Position numbers and translations under genes: made by a program
Notes under the pieces: generated by a model
What the model was told of the DNA's origin: nothing
Databases searched by the model: none
Seen by the model: only the letters and a program-made list of their open reading frames with translations
DNA from: Peptacetobacter hominis
Lineage (GTDB): Bacteria > Bacillota > Clostridia > Peptostreptococcales > Peptostreptococcaceae
Direction: 5' to 3'
DNA length: 64,000 nt
Assembly (NCBI RefSeq): GCF_006861675.1
Contig: NZ_SGJB01000002.1
Coordinates: 1-64,000 of the forward strand
Shown here: in pieces, positions 16,141-25,772 of the stretch
Layout: each line of letters begins with the position of its first letter
How positions within the stretch are numbered: position 1 is the stretch's first letter

Positions 16141-17445
16141 ATGAGAGAATTTTTAGAGAAACAGTTCCAGCTTAAATAGTATAACACTGATATAAAGACA
16201 GAGTTACTTGCTGGACTAACAACATTTGTAACTATGGCCTATGTACTGGCTACTATCCCAAATATGCTTGAAGCAGGTGGATATGACAAACATGTTACAT
16301 TAACAGTAATGATAGTATTAGTTATAATTACTTCTTGTGCAATGGCATTATACACAAACCGTCCATTCGCTCTTGCACCGGGACTTGGTAGTGTCGGTAT
16401 CGTAGCAAGTATGATAGCAAATGAAGGTATACCAGCATCTGTTGCTGCAGGGGTTATATTCTGGAGTGGTATACTATTTGTTATAATTTCATTCCTTGGT
16501 CTAAGAGATGCCGTACTTAGAGTTATACCAATGAGTTTAAAGCACGCGGTAAGTGCAGGTATCGGATTATTTATAGCACTTCTTGGAGCAAAAAACTGCG
16601 GACTTATAATAGCAAATGCTGACAAGAACAATCTTGCATTCGGGGATCTTACTTCTCCAGCTGTTATAGTTGCTTTAATAGGATTTATAATATTATTAAT
16701 AATGAAGGTTAGAAATGTACCTGGTGGTATGATAATAACTATAATACTTACAACAATAATAGGTATACCTTTTGGAGTTACAGAGCTTCCTACTTCAATA
16801 GTTGCATTACCGGCAAATATTGGAACACAGTTTATGAAAGTTGATTTTATAGGAGCTTTAAACTTTGCTTATATACCGTTCCTTATAGCACTGTTTGTAC
16901 CGGATTTCTTCTCTACATTCGGAACAGTTCTTGGGGTTGGTGCGAAAGCAGGTTATCTTGATGAGGAAGGAAACCTTCCTGGAATAGACAAATGTTTCAA
17001 AGTAGACGCTGTTGCAACAAGCTTTGGTGCATTATTCGGTATGCCAAGTATGACTACATATCTTGAGTCAAGTGCAGGAGTTGAAGCAGGAGGAAAGACT
17101 GGACTTACAGTTGTGTTTACAAGCTTATTCTTCGCTTTATCACTATTATTTGCACCACTTGCACTTATAATACCATCAGCTGCTACAAGCCCAGTTCTTA
17201 TATTCATAGGAATAAACATGTTATCAGCTATGAAAAACATAAAATTTGAAGATATGACTGAGTCAGTTCCTGCATTTATGTGTATAGCATTTACAATATT
17301 TGCAAACAATATAGCTAACGGAATATGTGTAGCTTTACCAGCTTATTTAATACTGAAACTTGCAGGTGGAAGAGCTAAAGAAGTTAAATCTGTTATGTAT
17401 ATACTTGTAGCAATATGTATGCTTTATTTCTATTCAATAATATAG
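16141..17445 (+). pseudogene. NCS2-family purine permease with in-frame amber codon 13
   Basis: From ATG 16141 (AAGGAG upstream) the frame reads MREFLEKQFQLK, then TAG (16177-16179), then YNTDIKTELLAGLTTF and a complete permease. Homologs read QLKKYNTD..., so an AAG Lys codon probably became TAG. Family marks are FVTMAYVLA, LYTNRPFALAPGLG, SMTTYLESSAGVEAGGKTGL and about 12 hydrophobic helices, as in AzgA/PbuG adenine/guanine/hypoxanthine permeases. The next ATG (16234) has no ribosome site and would delete half of the first helix. The gene may be dead, suppressed, or affected by a sequencing error. It lies 25 bases before adenine deaminase, matching adenine uptake and use. Confidence 0.8.
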
Positions 17446-17470
17446 TGTAGATATGGAAGTGTAATATATT

Positions 17471-19168
17471 ATGGAAAAAGTGGATATATTAATCAAAAAC
17501 GTGAATGTTTTCAATACTTACCTGAAAAAATTCGTGAATGCGGATGTTTCAGTTTTAGGGGATAGATTTTATTACATAGACAGAAAACATTCGGAAGAGT
17601 TCGACGCAAAAGAAGTTATAGACGGGACAGGAAAATATATGGTTCCCGGTCTTATAGATATTCATATGCACGTTGAAAGTTCTATGATGACGCCTATTCC
17701 TTTTGGTGATTGTGTTCTTAAATACGGAGTTACAACACTTGTTGCAGAACCTCACGAAATAGCAAACGTAAAGGGAATACGCGGAATTTTAGAAATGATT
17801 TCAGCGGCACAGGAGTCGCAGATAGATATTTACTATGGAATACCTAGCAGTGTTCCATCTACAAATGAAAATCTTGAGACTACAGGTGACAAGATAGATT
17901 TTTCTGCAATGAAACATCTGATGCAGGAAAAAGATGTAATCTGTGTGGGTGAGGTTATGAACTACAGACAGATTATACATGAGAATAATCTTGAGATATC
18001 CAAGTTTATATCTTATCTGAGACAGGAAGAACCTAATTTTATAATAGAGGGACATTGTCCAAGCCTTGTGGATCTGGATCTTGCAAAATTCCTTTATCTT
18101 GGAATAGATGCAGACCATACAGAGCATACTCTTGAGGAATTCAGACAGCGTGTAGAAAACGGAATGTTTATGGAAATTCAGGACAAAATGTTAAAGCCTG
18201 AGATTTTAGATTATGTAAAGGAAAATAATCTATATGAACACTGCTGTTTTGTAACAGATGATACTATGGCAGATACTCTATATGAAAAAGGGCAGCTTAA
18301 CTATGTTGTTCAGAATGCTATAGATCTTGGATTTGGATTTGAAGATGCGATATACTGTGCGACATATACTCCAAGCAGAAGAATGAAACTTACTGATAGA
18401 GGAAGTATAGCTCCTGGAAAACTTGCAGACTTTATGCTTCTGGATTCAAAGAATCTTTTAAAACCATTGGCTGTTTTCAAAAGAGGAAAGGCAGTTCGCG
18501 AGATAGGTCATTCATATAGATTCCCTAAGGATTTTTATGAAAGTGTGCATCTTCCAAAACTGGATCCGTCAATGTTTTCAGTAAAGATAGATGAAGATGT
18601 TGAAGAGGTTCAGGTAAGGGCTATAGAAATATTCCTTGATAGAACTCAGACAAAGGAAAAAATCGTAACAATGAAGGTAAAGGATCATATGCTTCAGTGG
18701 CAGGATTCTGAGTGCAGACTTGCTATGGTTTTCGAAAGACACGGTAAAAATGGAAATATAGGATATGGATTTATAACTGGAAGCTGTCACAAGACGGGAA
18801 CAGTTGCTACAACATATTTCCACGATCACCACAATCTGTTTGTAGCAGGAGATGATCCTAGAGATATGTATATGGCTGTGAAGGAAATTCAGGAAATGCA
18901 GGGTGGGGTAATAACTGTAAAAGATGGAAAAGTGGATTCCAGACTTCAGTTACCTGTATGTGGAATACTTTCAGAAAAACCTATAAGTGAAATTGCAGCT
19001 GGATTAAAGTCTGTAATAAACAGTATGACTGAATACGGATACAATCATATGAATCCTATAATGTCTCTTGGGACTCTTGGACTTCCGGTAAGTCCGGCGT
19101 TAAAACTTACAGACAAGGGACTTATAGACGTAAAAGGTGAAAAGATTGTTCCTATATGTGTAAAATAA
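17471..19168 (+). CDS. ade: Adenine deaminase
   Basis: This amidohydrolase-superfamily metal enzyme converts adenine to hypoxanthine and ammonia. Visible marks are VPGLIDIHMHVESSMM (metal-binding HxH and the family ESSM), LVAEPHEIANVKG, IEGHCPSL and FVTDDTMADTLYEKG, plus the long C-terminal domain special to this family (565 residues, normal). Its start follows only a weak GGAAG ribosome site, so expression may depend on translation of the preceding permease gene, which carries an amber codon. It ends at a bidirectional terminator shared with the convergent antiporter gene. Confidence 0.95.
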   Translation: MEKVDILIKNVNVFNTYLKKFVNADVSVLGDRFYYIDRKHSEEFDAKEVIDGTGKYMVPGLIDIHMHVESSMMTPIPFGDCVLKYGVTTLVAEPHEIANVKGIRGILEMISAAQESQIDIYYGIPSSVPSTNENLETTGDKIDFSAMKHLMQEKDVICVGEVMNYRQIIHENNLEISKFISYLRQEEPNFIIEGHCPSLVDLDLAKFLYLGIDADHTEHTLEEFRQRVENGMFMEIQDKMLKPEILDYVKENNLYEHCCFVTDDTMADTLYEKGQLNYVVQNAIDLGFGFEDAIYCATYTPSRRMKLTDRGSIAPGKLADFMLLDSKNLLKPLAVFKRGKAVREIGHSYRFPKDFYESVHLPKLDPSMFSVKIDEDVEEVQVRAIEIFLDRTQTKEKIVTMKVKDHMLQWQDSECRLAMVFERHGKNGNIGYGFITGSCHKTGTVATTYFHDHHNLFVAGDDPRDMYMAVKEIQEMQGGVITVKDGKVDSRLQLPVCGILSEKPISEIAAGLKSVINSMTEYGYNHMNPIMSLGTLGLPVSPALKLTDKGLIDVKGEKIVPICVK

Positions 19169-19211
19169 CGATAATGTAAATAAAAACAGATACGATAATA
19201 ATTTATTTTAT

Positions 19212-19260
19212 AAAAATACCTCCATAGATATTCTTTTGAATATTCATGGAGGTATTTTTT
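19212..19260. terminator. Bidirectional terminator, ade / antiporter
   Basis: AAAATACCTCCAT and ATGGAGGTATTTT form a 13-bp stem with A- and T-tracts on the two sides. It can serve both convergent genes. Confidence 0.85.
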
Positions 19261-20866
19261 ATTTATTATTTTTTGCAGAAGATTGTGCGAGAACTATTAT
19301 ATCTCCTGGTTTTATAATTGTATTTCCAGAGGGAATGATGGTGTCTATACCACGCTTGATTAAAATTGCTCTATTCAAATGAGCCTGTGGAATTTCTGAA
19401 AGTGTACGATTTGTATATTTGCCCTTTGGATTTACAACTACTTCTCGAAGTGCCAAATGTTCACGGTCTTCAAAACTTCGAGCGGCAAGAACAATAAGGT
19501 CCCCTTTTTCAAGTACGGTATCTCCTGTAGGTATAACTATATCATGTCCACGAATAACCATGGCTACAAGTAAGTCAGAAGGAAGTCTGATTTGTTTAAG
19601 AGACTGATTGCACCAACTATGTTCTGCATGAAGATGTATTTTGATAAAACTTATATCGCTGTCTTCCTGATAATCGTTGAAAGTACGGGCTACATCAGTA
19701 TCAGGGTCTATCATATCCAGTTTTTTTGCAATAAATGGAAGAAGACTTCCCTGAACAGATATAGATAAAATAACCATACAGAATACCAGATTATACATAT
19801 TATATGTAACACTTATTCCGCTGAGTACAGCAGTTATTGCAAAAACTATGGAAGCAGCACCACGAAGACCTGACCATGAAATCAGAAGTATCCGTCTTAA
19901 CTTTGGCTTAAATGGAGTTAAAAGTATAAAAGCTGCCAAAGGACGTGCTACAAAAGTCAAAAATAAAGTTAGTATAAAAGCAGGTACAATTACAGATGGA
20001 AGTTCAACCGGTGTTACAAGGAGTCCTAAAAGGAAAAATATTAGTACCTGTGCAACATGTGTAAGTACGTCGAAAAAATGTACCAGATATTTTTTCTGTG
20101 GAAGATTGGAATTACCAATCCATATACCGCAAAGGTATACACTAAGGTATCCGTTGCCACCAAATTCAGATGGAAGAGCGTACGAAAGCAACATTATCGA
20201 AAATAAAAAAACAGTATGGCTCTGTTGAGAAGGCAACAAGTTTTTATGAAGAAGCTTTACAGCTATATATCCCATAAATATACCACAGAAAATACCTATT
20301 AAAATCTGTTTTGCAAGAAGCAAAGGCACGGATACAGATTGACCAGCAATAAGTAAGATTGCAATATTTGTAAGCATATAACTCACAGGGTCATTTGATC
20401 CTGATTCTATTTCAAGTAAAGAGTCGGTGTTATATTTGAGAGAAAGTTTCCGGGAACGGAGAATATTAAAAACAGATGCGGCATCCGTTGATGAAATAAC
20501 AGATCCGATTAGTAAACATTCAAGCCATGGAAGCGATAATACAAAATGAGCAAATAAAGCTACTATTCCGGCGGTTACTACAACTCCAAGCGTAGACATA
20601 ATCACTGAAGGTAGTAGAATTGGTTTTGCAGCTTTGAGGTTTGTTCCAAATCCACCGTAAAACATTATAAATATAAGACAGACAGAGCAGGTTATATTAA
20701 CTGCTGAATAGTTGTCAAACTGTATTTTTAAAAGTCCGTTTTCTCCAAGTATCATACCAAGAGCAATGAAAATCAAAAGAGATGGTATTGGTATTTTTTC
20801 GAGGAATCTATTTAATAGTATACATATAAAAATTACAAATCCGATAATCAGTAAAGATCCGTTCAA
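19259..20866 (-). CDS. CPA1-type K+/H+ or Na+/H+ antiporter with C-terminal RCK_C-like domain
   Basis: About twelve membrane helices fill residues 1-390, with the CPA1 motifs SSTDAASV and ESGSNDPVSY (conserved acidic ion-binding residues). Residues about 400-535 are cytoplasmic and contain TrkA_C/RCK_C-like sequence (VIRGHDIVIPTGDTVLEKGDLIVL and a second IPSGNTIIKPGDIIVL). This resembles CvrA/NhaP2 potassium/proton antiporters, in which such domains gate transport by nucleotides or ions. The best start is TTG 20866, with AGGAG eight bases upstream; no ATG is suitably placed. The gene is convergent with ade and otherwise alone. Confidence 0.88.
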   Translation of the reverse strand: MNGSLLIIGFVIFICILLNRFLEKIPIPSLLIFIALGMILGENGLLKIQFDNYSAVNITCSVCLIFIMFYGGFGTNLKAAKPILLPSVIMSTLGVVVTAGIVALFAHFVLSLPWLECLLIGSVISSTDAASVFNILRSRKLSLKYNTDSLLEIESGSNDPVSYMLTNIAILLIAGQSVSVPLLLAKQILIGIFCGIFMGYIAVKLLHKNLLPSQQSHTVFLFSIMLLSYALPSEFGGNGYLSVYLCGIWIGNSNLPQKKYLVHFFDVLTHVAQVLIFFLLGLLVTPVELPSVIVPAFILTLFLTFVARPLAAFILLTPFKPKLRRILLISWSGLRGAASIVFAITAVLSGISVTYNMYNLVFCMVILSISVQGSLLPFIAKKLDMIDPDTDVARTFNDYQEDSDISFIKIHLHAEHSWCNQSLKQIRLPSDLLVAMVIRGHDIVIPTGDTVLEKGDLIVLAARSFEDREHLALREVVVNPKGKYTNRTLSEIPQAHLNRAILIKRGIDTIIPSGNTIIKPGDIIVLAQSSAKNNK

Positions 20867-21121
20867 GCAATCACTCTCCTTATATATTACTTTTGTTCAG
20901 TTTAGTAAAAATACTATTTTTTAGATTATATCAATATATTCGTTGTTACTTCAATACTCTCTTTATATTAATATCGTATATAATGATTAATCATATTGTA
21001 TTTTTATAGTATTCAATAAGATTATATTATAAATAGTCAAAAGAATATATTTTTTATAAATTTGTATAGTATATATTGATATAATAACTTTATAGGAGTT
21101 GTATTTAAAGGGGGTGGATAT

Positions 21122-21448
21122 ATGTCAGAATTTTACTTAAAAGAAAATGAAACACTTATTGGAAAAGCTATGATGGCTTATAAATATTCAAATTCTATTT
21201 CAAGAGAGCCGACAAGAGGATATTTATATGTTACAGATAAAAGAATCTGCTACTATGAATCATGGAGTGGATATGAGTATATGAACAGCTGTATATCTGA
21301 AATAGATGGATATGAAGTTAGAAAATCATTATTTATTAAATTTATCCATATATATGATGTAAACGGAAAGAGATTTATTTTCTCTGGAATGAAATCAAAT
21401 GACGTATGCAGATGGCTTGATGAAGCCGGAGTAAGAAGATTATATTAA
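21122..21448 (+). CDS. GRAM/bacterial-PH-like small protein
   Basis: This 108-residue protein is built of beta strands with a final helix: GYLYVTDKRICYYE in the centre and MKSNDVCRWLDEAGV at the end. This is the pattern of GRAM or bacterial PH-like domains, a hydrophobic LxxTxxRI strand followed by a C-terminal helix. No signal or membrane segment is visible, so it is cytoplasmic or peripheral. It has a strong GGGGG ribosome site and its own terminator, and no obvious partner. Assignment is by fold pattern only. Confidence 0.55.
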   Translation: MSEFYLKENETLIGKAMMAYKYSNSISREPTRGYLYVTDKRICYYESWSGYEYMNSCISEIDGYEVRKSLFIKFIHIYDVNGKRFIFSGMKSNDVCRWLDEAGVRRLY

Positions 21449-21488
21449 TAAAAGCTGATTGCGTGTATATCACGAATCAGCTTTTTCT
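21449..21488 (+). terminator. Terminator after the GRAM-like gene
   Basis: AAAGCTGATT and AATCAGCTTT pair around a 15-base loop, with a T5 tail. Confidence 0.8.
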
Positions 21489-21578
21489 TTGTATATTAAA
21501 ATCTATATATTTGTAGATAACTTATTTCAAATAGTAATATATTTAATGATTTATAATAATGTAGATGTTTATAAACCG

Positions 21579-22784
21579 CTATTTTGAAGATTTTTCTTTG
21601 AATTCTTCTTTTATTTTATCTGCAAGCTCTCTATTCTGAGATATATCTACAACAGTAGAACAGAATCCTTTTATAATCTGATTCATTCTGTCGTATGCAA
21701 TCTGAGAATCCGCATACTCAAGTGCTTTGTTTGAATGAATAGGGAATGATTCAGGTGTATCTATTCCGATTTCTGCATATATTGTAGGACATACATAACT
21801 CACATTTCCTATATCAGATGATCCAGGAGAGCCTACAAATCCTTTTTCTGCAAAATCCACAACGCCGAATCTATTAAAGTTTTCTTCTGTTACAGATATC
21901 ATGCTATCGATGTGAAGCATATTGTCAAATGGATTTTCAAAGAAATCATACTCAAGAGAACATCCTGTACTAAGTGCAGCGGCTTTGGCAATATTTATAA
22001 CTTTATTTTTAAGTACTTCAAGAGATGATTTTTCTGGAGAACGCATACAGAATCTGCATACAGCTAAATCCGGTATGACATTGTGAACAGTTCCCCCATT
22101 TGTTATTATACCGTGGATTCTATCTTTTGAAGGCATCTGCTGACGAAGAAGTCCAACATTTACAAACATTGAAATTACTGCATCAAGTGCATTTACTCCT
22201 TTTTCAGGGGCCCGTGATGCGTGAGAAGGAACACCGCGGAATGTAAATTCTATAGCGTTCATTGCAAGATTGTAGACATACATATTATTTTTGGCGTCCA
22301 TATGTGCCTGGAAAGCAAAGTCTATATTATCAAATGCACCAAGCTCAATCATATTGCATTTTGCTCCAAAAGTTTCCTCGGCAGGAGTACCTATAAGGTG
22401 AACATTTATCTTTAATTCCTTTGATATTTTTGAAAGAACTATTGCGCATCCAGTCATTGAAGCTGCAATCCAGTTGTGTCCGCATGCATGTGCATTTTCG
22501 TTGTTATTTTCTCCATATCCCGGAAGAGCATCATACTCTGCAAGGAATGCGTAGTTTTCATATGCAGGATCATTTATATATGAACCTATTACAGCTGTTG
22601 GAAGAGATTCATAAGGAGTTTCAACTTTGAAGTTGTGTTCTTTAAGAACATTTGAAATATATTCTGCAGAAAGGACTTCCTCTCCTCCAAGTTCGGGATT
22701 TTCGAAAATATATCTTGATATTTTTTCGAACAAAGGCTGATATTCATCTGTCAGCTCAACTATTTTGTCTTTAAAGTTATTCAT
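21579..22784 (-). CDS. M20-family amidohydrolase/peptidase (AbgB/ACY1L2-like)
   Basis: A 401-residue di-zinc hydrolase has NAHACGHNWIAASM (metal His), GTPAEETFGAKC (Glu pair), FQAHMDAKNN and the dimerisation-domain signature GVPSHASRAPEKGVNALDA. These match M20D enzymes that cut amide bonds of N-acylated amino acids or p-aminobenzoyl-glutamate. The reading frame begins earlier, but ATG 22784 has AAGGAG and gives the normal N-terminus. It lies 88 bases downstream of an ATC-hydrolase-family gene on the same strand, suggesting a joint role in breaking down a modified amino acid. The substrate is unknown. Confidence 0.88.
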   Translation of the reverse strand: MNNFKDKIVELTDEYQPLFEKISRYIFENPELGGEEVLSAEYISNVLKEHNFKVETPYESLPTAVIGSYINDPAYENYAFLAEYDALPGYGENNNENAHACGHNWIAASMTGCAIVLSKISKELKINVHLIGTPAEETFGAKCNMIELGAFDNIDFAFQAHMDAKNNMYVYNLAMNAIEFTFRGVPSHASRAPEKGVNALDAVISMFVNVGLLRQQMPSKDRIHGIITNGGTVHNVIPDLAVCRFCMRSPEKSSLEVLKNKVINIAKAAALSTGCSLEYDFFENPFDNMLHIDSMISVTEENFNRFGVVDFAEKGFVGSPGSSDIGNVSYVCPTIYAEIGIDTPESFPIHSNKALEYADSQIAYDRMNQIIKGFCSTVVDISQNRELADKIKEEFKEKSSK

Positions 22785-22872
22785 ATGAATTTTGCTCCTT
22801 TCAATATGTGTACAATCATAAAATATCATAATAAATGGAATAATACAATTTAATGTTTTGAATATTTAGATA

Positions 22873-23577
22873 CTAAATCACATCAAAATCTATATCTCTG
22901 TATTTGACGATTTCATCAGCCATATCAGTTCCGTATTTTCCGGCAAATTCTTTTAGCACAGAAGCAGATATATCGCTTCCTTCTGAACCGAATATACTTT
23001 CAGTTATTCTTTTGAAAGTGTAGTAGATATGTCCGCAGTGATAGTCAAATCCTTTCATATTGTCTGGATTTTTGGGATTCATTTCTTCCGGATTCAAATT
23101 TGCATCCTTAAGTACAAAATTACAGTGAGTGCTATTGTGTATAGTCTGTGTAGTTTTGAAATCGAGATAAGGATTGAATCCCCTTGCTATGGAGTTATCG
23201 AGATGTGCGCAGTATATTTCTGCTGCATCTGAAAGACCCATTTCCTTGTACTGCATACTCCATGGACATGCGTATGAGTTGTATTCGTAATCAGGTGAGT
23301 AGTTTAGGACTACAAGCTGGTTTTCTATACCCATATTTTTTATTTCGTCCTTTGTTTCCTGAGTGAACTCCCATTCTCCGTATTCACAGTATGTTTTGAA
23401 GTTCAATTCTTTTCCATCTCTGATGGCTCTCTGTGCCATACGAGATCCTCTCTGTTCTGCGTATCTCTGAGTAGCCATGATGAAGGCTTTTTCTCCTCTG
23501 TCAGCGAATTTTTCTATAAGGTATTTGTAGTATGTCGCTGAAATAAATGCGTGATGTCTTTCTGTAAAATTTTTCAT
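22873..23577 (-). CDS. L-2-amino-thiazoline-4-carboxylate hydrolase family protein
   Basis: The 234-residue protein begins KNFTERHHAFISATYY and has KAFIMATQRYAEQRGSRMAQRA, a feature I associate with the ATC_hydrolase family (PF14196), and a late FDYHCGHIYYTFKRI block with conserved Cys and His. ATC hydrolase opens 2-aminothiazoline-4-carboxylate toward L-cysteine in Pseudomonas; most family members are uncharacterised, so the substrate here is not certain. ATG 23577 has GAGG nine bases upstream; GTG 23586 is too close to it. It is co-oriented with the M20 hydrolase. Confidence 0.7.
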   Translation of the reverse strand: MKNFTERHHAFISATYYKYLIEKFADRGEKAFIMATQRYAEQRGSRMAQRAIRDGKELNFKTYCEYGEWEFTQETKDEIKNMGIENQLVVLNYSPDYEYNSYACPWSMQYKEMGLSDAAEIYCAHLDNSIARGFNPYLDFKTTQTIHNSTHCNFVLKDANLNPEEMNPKNPDNMKGFDYHCGHIYYTFKRITESIFGSEGSDISASVLKEFAGKYGTDMADEIVKYRDIDFDVI

Positions 23578-23709
23578 ATGAATCACCTCGTAAAATGAGA
23601 ATTTATTTTTTTTATTTATTATATCATATAAAAAACTGGCTTTAATACTGATGTATAGGGAATATCAGTATTAATATACAACAGATAAACTCTATGATGT
23701 TTTTATACA

Positions 23710-25068
23710 TTATAAATTATTTTCAGAGGAATTAATATTTTTATTTAGAGCTAAAGCCATTAATACTGTTATGACTACAGATATTATATCAGCAATTGGT
23801 TGTGAATATAGAATACCATCTATACCTAATATATGAGGAAATATTAATATTATTGGTATGAAGCAAATACCTTGTCTACACGCTCCAAGGAAAAAGCCTT
23901 CTTTTCCTTTACCAAGTGCTAAAAATAAAGATGAATAAACAGTATAGAATCCAAAAAACATAAAAGTAAATCCATTTGCTCTTAGAGCTTTTGAACTTAT
24001 ATTTATCATCATTGTATTACCGTTTGAAAATAATGAGACTATGTTTTTGTTAAAAATAATAAATATTAAACCTGTAATTATACAGAATATCGTTGACCAA
24101 ATAATAGATATTTTTATTGATTCCTTGAGACGAGAGAAATTTTTTGCTCCATAATTGTAGCCGGCAATTGGTTGAAATCCTTTGATAAAGCCGAATACGG
24201 TTAAACTACCGATAGAAACTAGACGAGTAACAATTCCCATACCAGCAATAACGGAGTCACCATAAATACTAGAGGCATTATTGACTAGAGAAATAGAAAT
24301 ACTTGTAAACAATTGAAATATAAGAGTAGGTACACCTATTTTAAATATTTCTGATAAAATATCTTTTGAAAATTTACAATCTCTTATTTTGAAGTTAAAA
24401 ATACTTTTATTTTTCTTTATATAATTCAAATATATGGAAGTTGTTATTATTTGAGAGATAGCAGTTGCTATAGCAGCTCCAGAAACACCCATATTGAATT
24501 TATATATAAATATTGGATCCAATATAATATTTGAAAAAGCGCCGATAAGTAACGCAAACATTGTAGTTTTTGCAGAACCTTCACTTGTAACAATGTTATT
24601 CATAGTAACATTGAAAATATTAAAAATACATGAGAGGATGTAAATTCTCGAATATACAATAGCATAAGGTAATATGCTGTCAGTTGCACCTAAAAATATC
24701 AATAGAGGTTTTAAAAATAAAAGTGAAATTATAATTATAAAAGAACCAACTAACAAACTTCCATAGACGGCAGTACTTGCGGTATTGTTAGCTTTATCTT
24801 TATTTTTCTGACCAAGTAATCTTGAAATATATGATCCAGCTCCATTTCCGAAAAGAAGACCAAGTCCAACAATAACCTGACCTAAAGGATAAATAACTGA
24901 TATAGCTCCCATTTGACTATTACCTAGTCCGCTTATGAAATAAGCATCAACAATATTGTATAAAGCATTTATAAGCATACCTATCATAGTAGGTATACCC
25001 ATAACTAAAAGTGCTTTTGTTATTGGGGCACTGTCTAACAATTCAATTTTTTTAATCTTTGCATTCAT
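23710..25068 (-). CDS. MATE-family multidrug/toxin exporter
   Basis: Twelve hydrophobic helices in two MatE repeats are visible. ALLVMGIPTMIGMLINALYN is the classic opening, with GAGSYISRLLGQKNKDKA after helix 2 and a matching FGFIKGFQPIAGYNYGAKNF in the second repeat. These antiporters export cationic drugs or toxic metabolites with Na+ or H+. ATG 25068 is chosen because the GGAG lies between it and the upstream in-frame ATG. It is divergent from a padR gene. The shared promoter region holds two identical dyads, so direct control by the PadR protein is very likely. The substrate is unknown. Confidence 0.93.
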   Translation of the reverse strand: MNAKIKKIELLDSAPITKALLVMGIPTMIGMLINALYNIVDAYFISGLGNSQMGAISVIYPLGQVIVGLGLLFGNGAGSYISRLLGQKNKDKANNTASTAVYGSLLVGSFIIIISLLFLKPLLIFLGATDSILPYAIVYSRIYILSCIFNIFNVTMNNIVTSEGSAKTTMFALLIGAFSNIILDPIFIYKFNMGVSGAAIATAISQIITTSIYLNYIKKNKSIFNFKIRDCKFSKDILSEIFKIGVPTLIFQLFTSISISLVNNASSIYGDSVIAGMGIVTRLVSIGSLTVFGFIKGFQPIAGYNYGAKNFSRLKESIKISIIWSTIFCIITGLIFIIFNKNIVSLFSNGNTMMINISSKALRANGFTFMFFGFYTVYSSLFLALGKGKEGFFLGACRQGICFIPIILIFPHILGIDGILYSQPIADIISVVITVLMALALNKNINSSENNL

Positions 25069-25103
25069 AATATAAAAATCTCCTTCCAAATACAATAAAA
25101 TAT

Positions 25104-25124
25104 ACTACTATAATTTATAGTAGT
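25104..25124. promoter_or_regulatory. PadR-type operator, copy 1
   Basis: ACTACTA-N7-TAGTAGT is a perfect 21-bp dyad except at its centre. The TATAAT inside each copy can act as a -10. This copy lies over the start region of the MATE transcript. Confidence 0.7.
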
Positions 25125-25141
25125 TGCGTTGTGTAAAATAT

Positions 25142-25162
25142 ACTACTATAATTTATAGTAGT
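25142..25162. promoter_or_regulatory. PadR-type operator, copy 2
   Basis: This is an exact second copy of the 21-bp dyad, 38 bp centre-to-centre from copy 1 and therefore on nearly the same helix face after 3.6 turns. It contains the TATAAT of the padR promoter (TTGCGT, 17 bp, TATAAT). It also covers the spacer of the MATE promoter on the other strand (TTGACA at 25163-25168, 17 bp, TAGTAT). Confidence 0.7.
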
Positions 25163-25193
25163 TGTCAAGAAATTTTAAAAGGAGGAGTTTTAT

Positions 25194-25724
25194 ATGGCGA
25201 CTATAGATTTAATTGTTTTAGGTATGTTAAAAAAAGAATCTTTAAGTGCGTATGATTTACAAAAATTAGTTGAATATAGGAATATCTCAAAATGGGTAAA
25301 AATAAGTACTCCATCAATCTATAAGAAAGTAATACAGTTAGAACAAAAAGGTTATATAGAGAGTCAAATCAAAAAAGAAGGTAAAATGCCAGAAAAAGCG
25401 GTATACTCTTTAACAAAGGCAGGAGAAAAAGAGTTTGAAAAATTGATGTTGGATATTTCCTGTAAGCCGATCAATATATATTTAGATTTTAATGCGGTTA
25501 TTGTGAATATGGAATATATGACAAAAGATGTTCAAAAGCAATATTTAGATAATATTGATAAAAATATAAAATCATTAAAAAAGTATATTGAAAATAATAT
25601 AGAATTAAAGGCAGGAATTAGTGATATTCCTAAAGTTGGTATGGAAGTTTTAGAACAACAATATATTTTGGTTAACAAATTAGAAGAGTGGATTGATTCA
25701 TTAAGAAAATCTACAATACAATAA
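25194..25724 (+). CDS. PadR-family transcriptional repressor
   Basis: An N-terminal winged helix reads IDLIVLGMLKKESLSAYDLQ, then STPSIYKKVIQLEQKGYIE and the wing KAVYSLTKAGEKEFEKLM. A long C-terminal dimerisation coiled coil follows (about 110-176). PadR proteins of this size usually repress a neighbouring drug exporter until a ligand binds. The gene is divergent from the MATE exporter, and the dyads between them cover both promoters, implying autoregulation. The ATG follows GGAGG with a 7-base gap. Confidence 0.92.
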   Translation: MATIDLIVLGMLKKESLSAYDLQKLVEYRNISKWVKISTPSIYKKVIQLEQKGYIESQIKKEGKMPEKAVYSLTKAGEKEFEKLMLDISCKPINIYLDFNAVIVNMEYMTKDVQKQYLDNIDKNIKSLKKYIENNIELKAGISDIPKVGMEVLEQQYILVNKLEEWIDSLRKSTIQ

Positions 25725-25737
25725 TTTATATATTTGC

Positions 25738-25767
25738 AAAAAGAGAGACATAAGTCTCTCTTTTTAT
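25738..25767. terminator. Bidirectional terminator, padR / SDR
   Basis: AAAAAGAGAGAC and GTCTCTCTTTTT pair around ATAA; it serves both convergent genes. Confidence 0.85.
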
Positions 25768-25772
25768 CTATA

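Noticed and set aside
16177..16179. TAG in the permease as a programmed pyrrolysine or selenocysteine-like codon
   Set aside because: Homologs have Lys there, TAG is not a Sec codon, and no pyl genes or nearby recoding structure were seen.
25104..25162. Twin repeats as a miniature CRISPR array
   Set aside because: There are only two copies with a 17-base gap, each copy is a dyad, and they overlap promoters, so they are operators.
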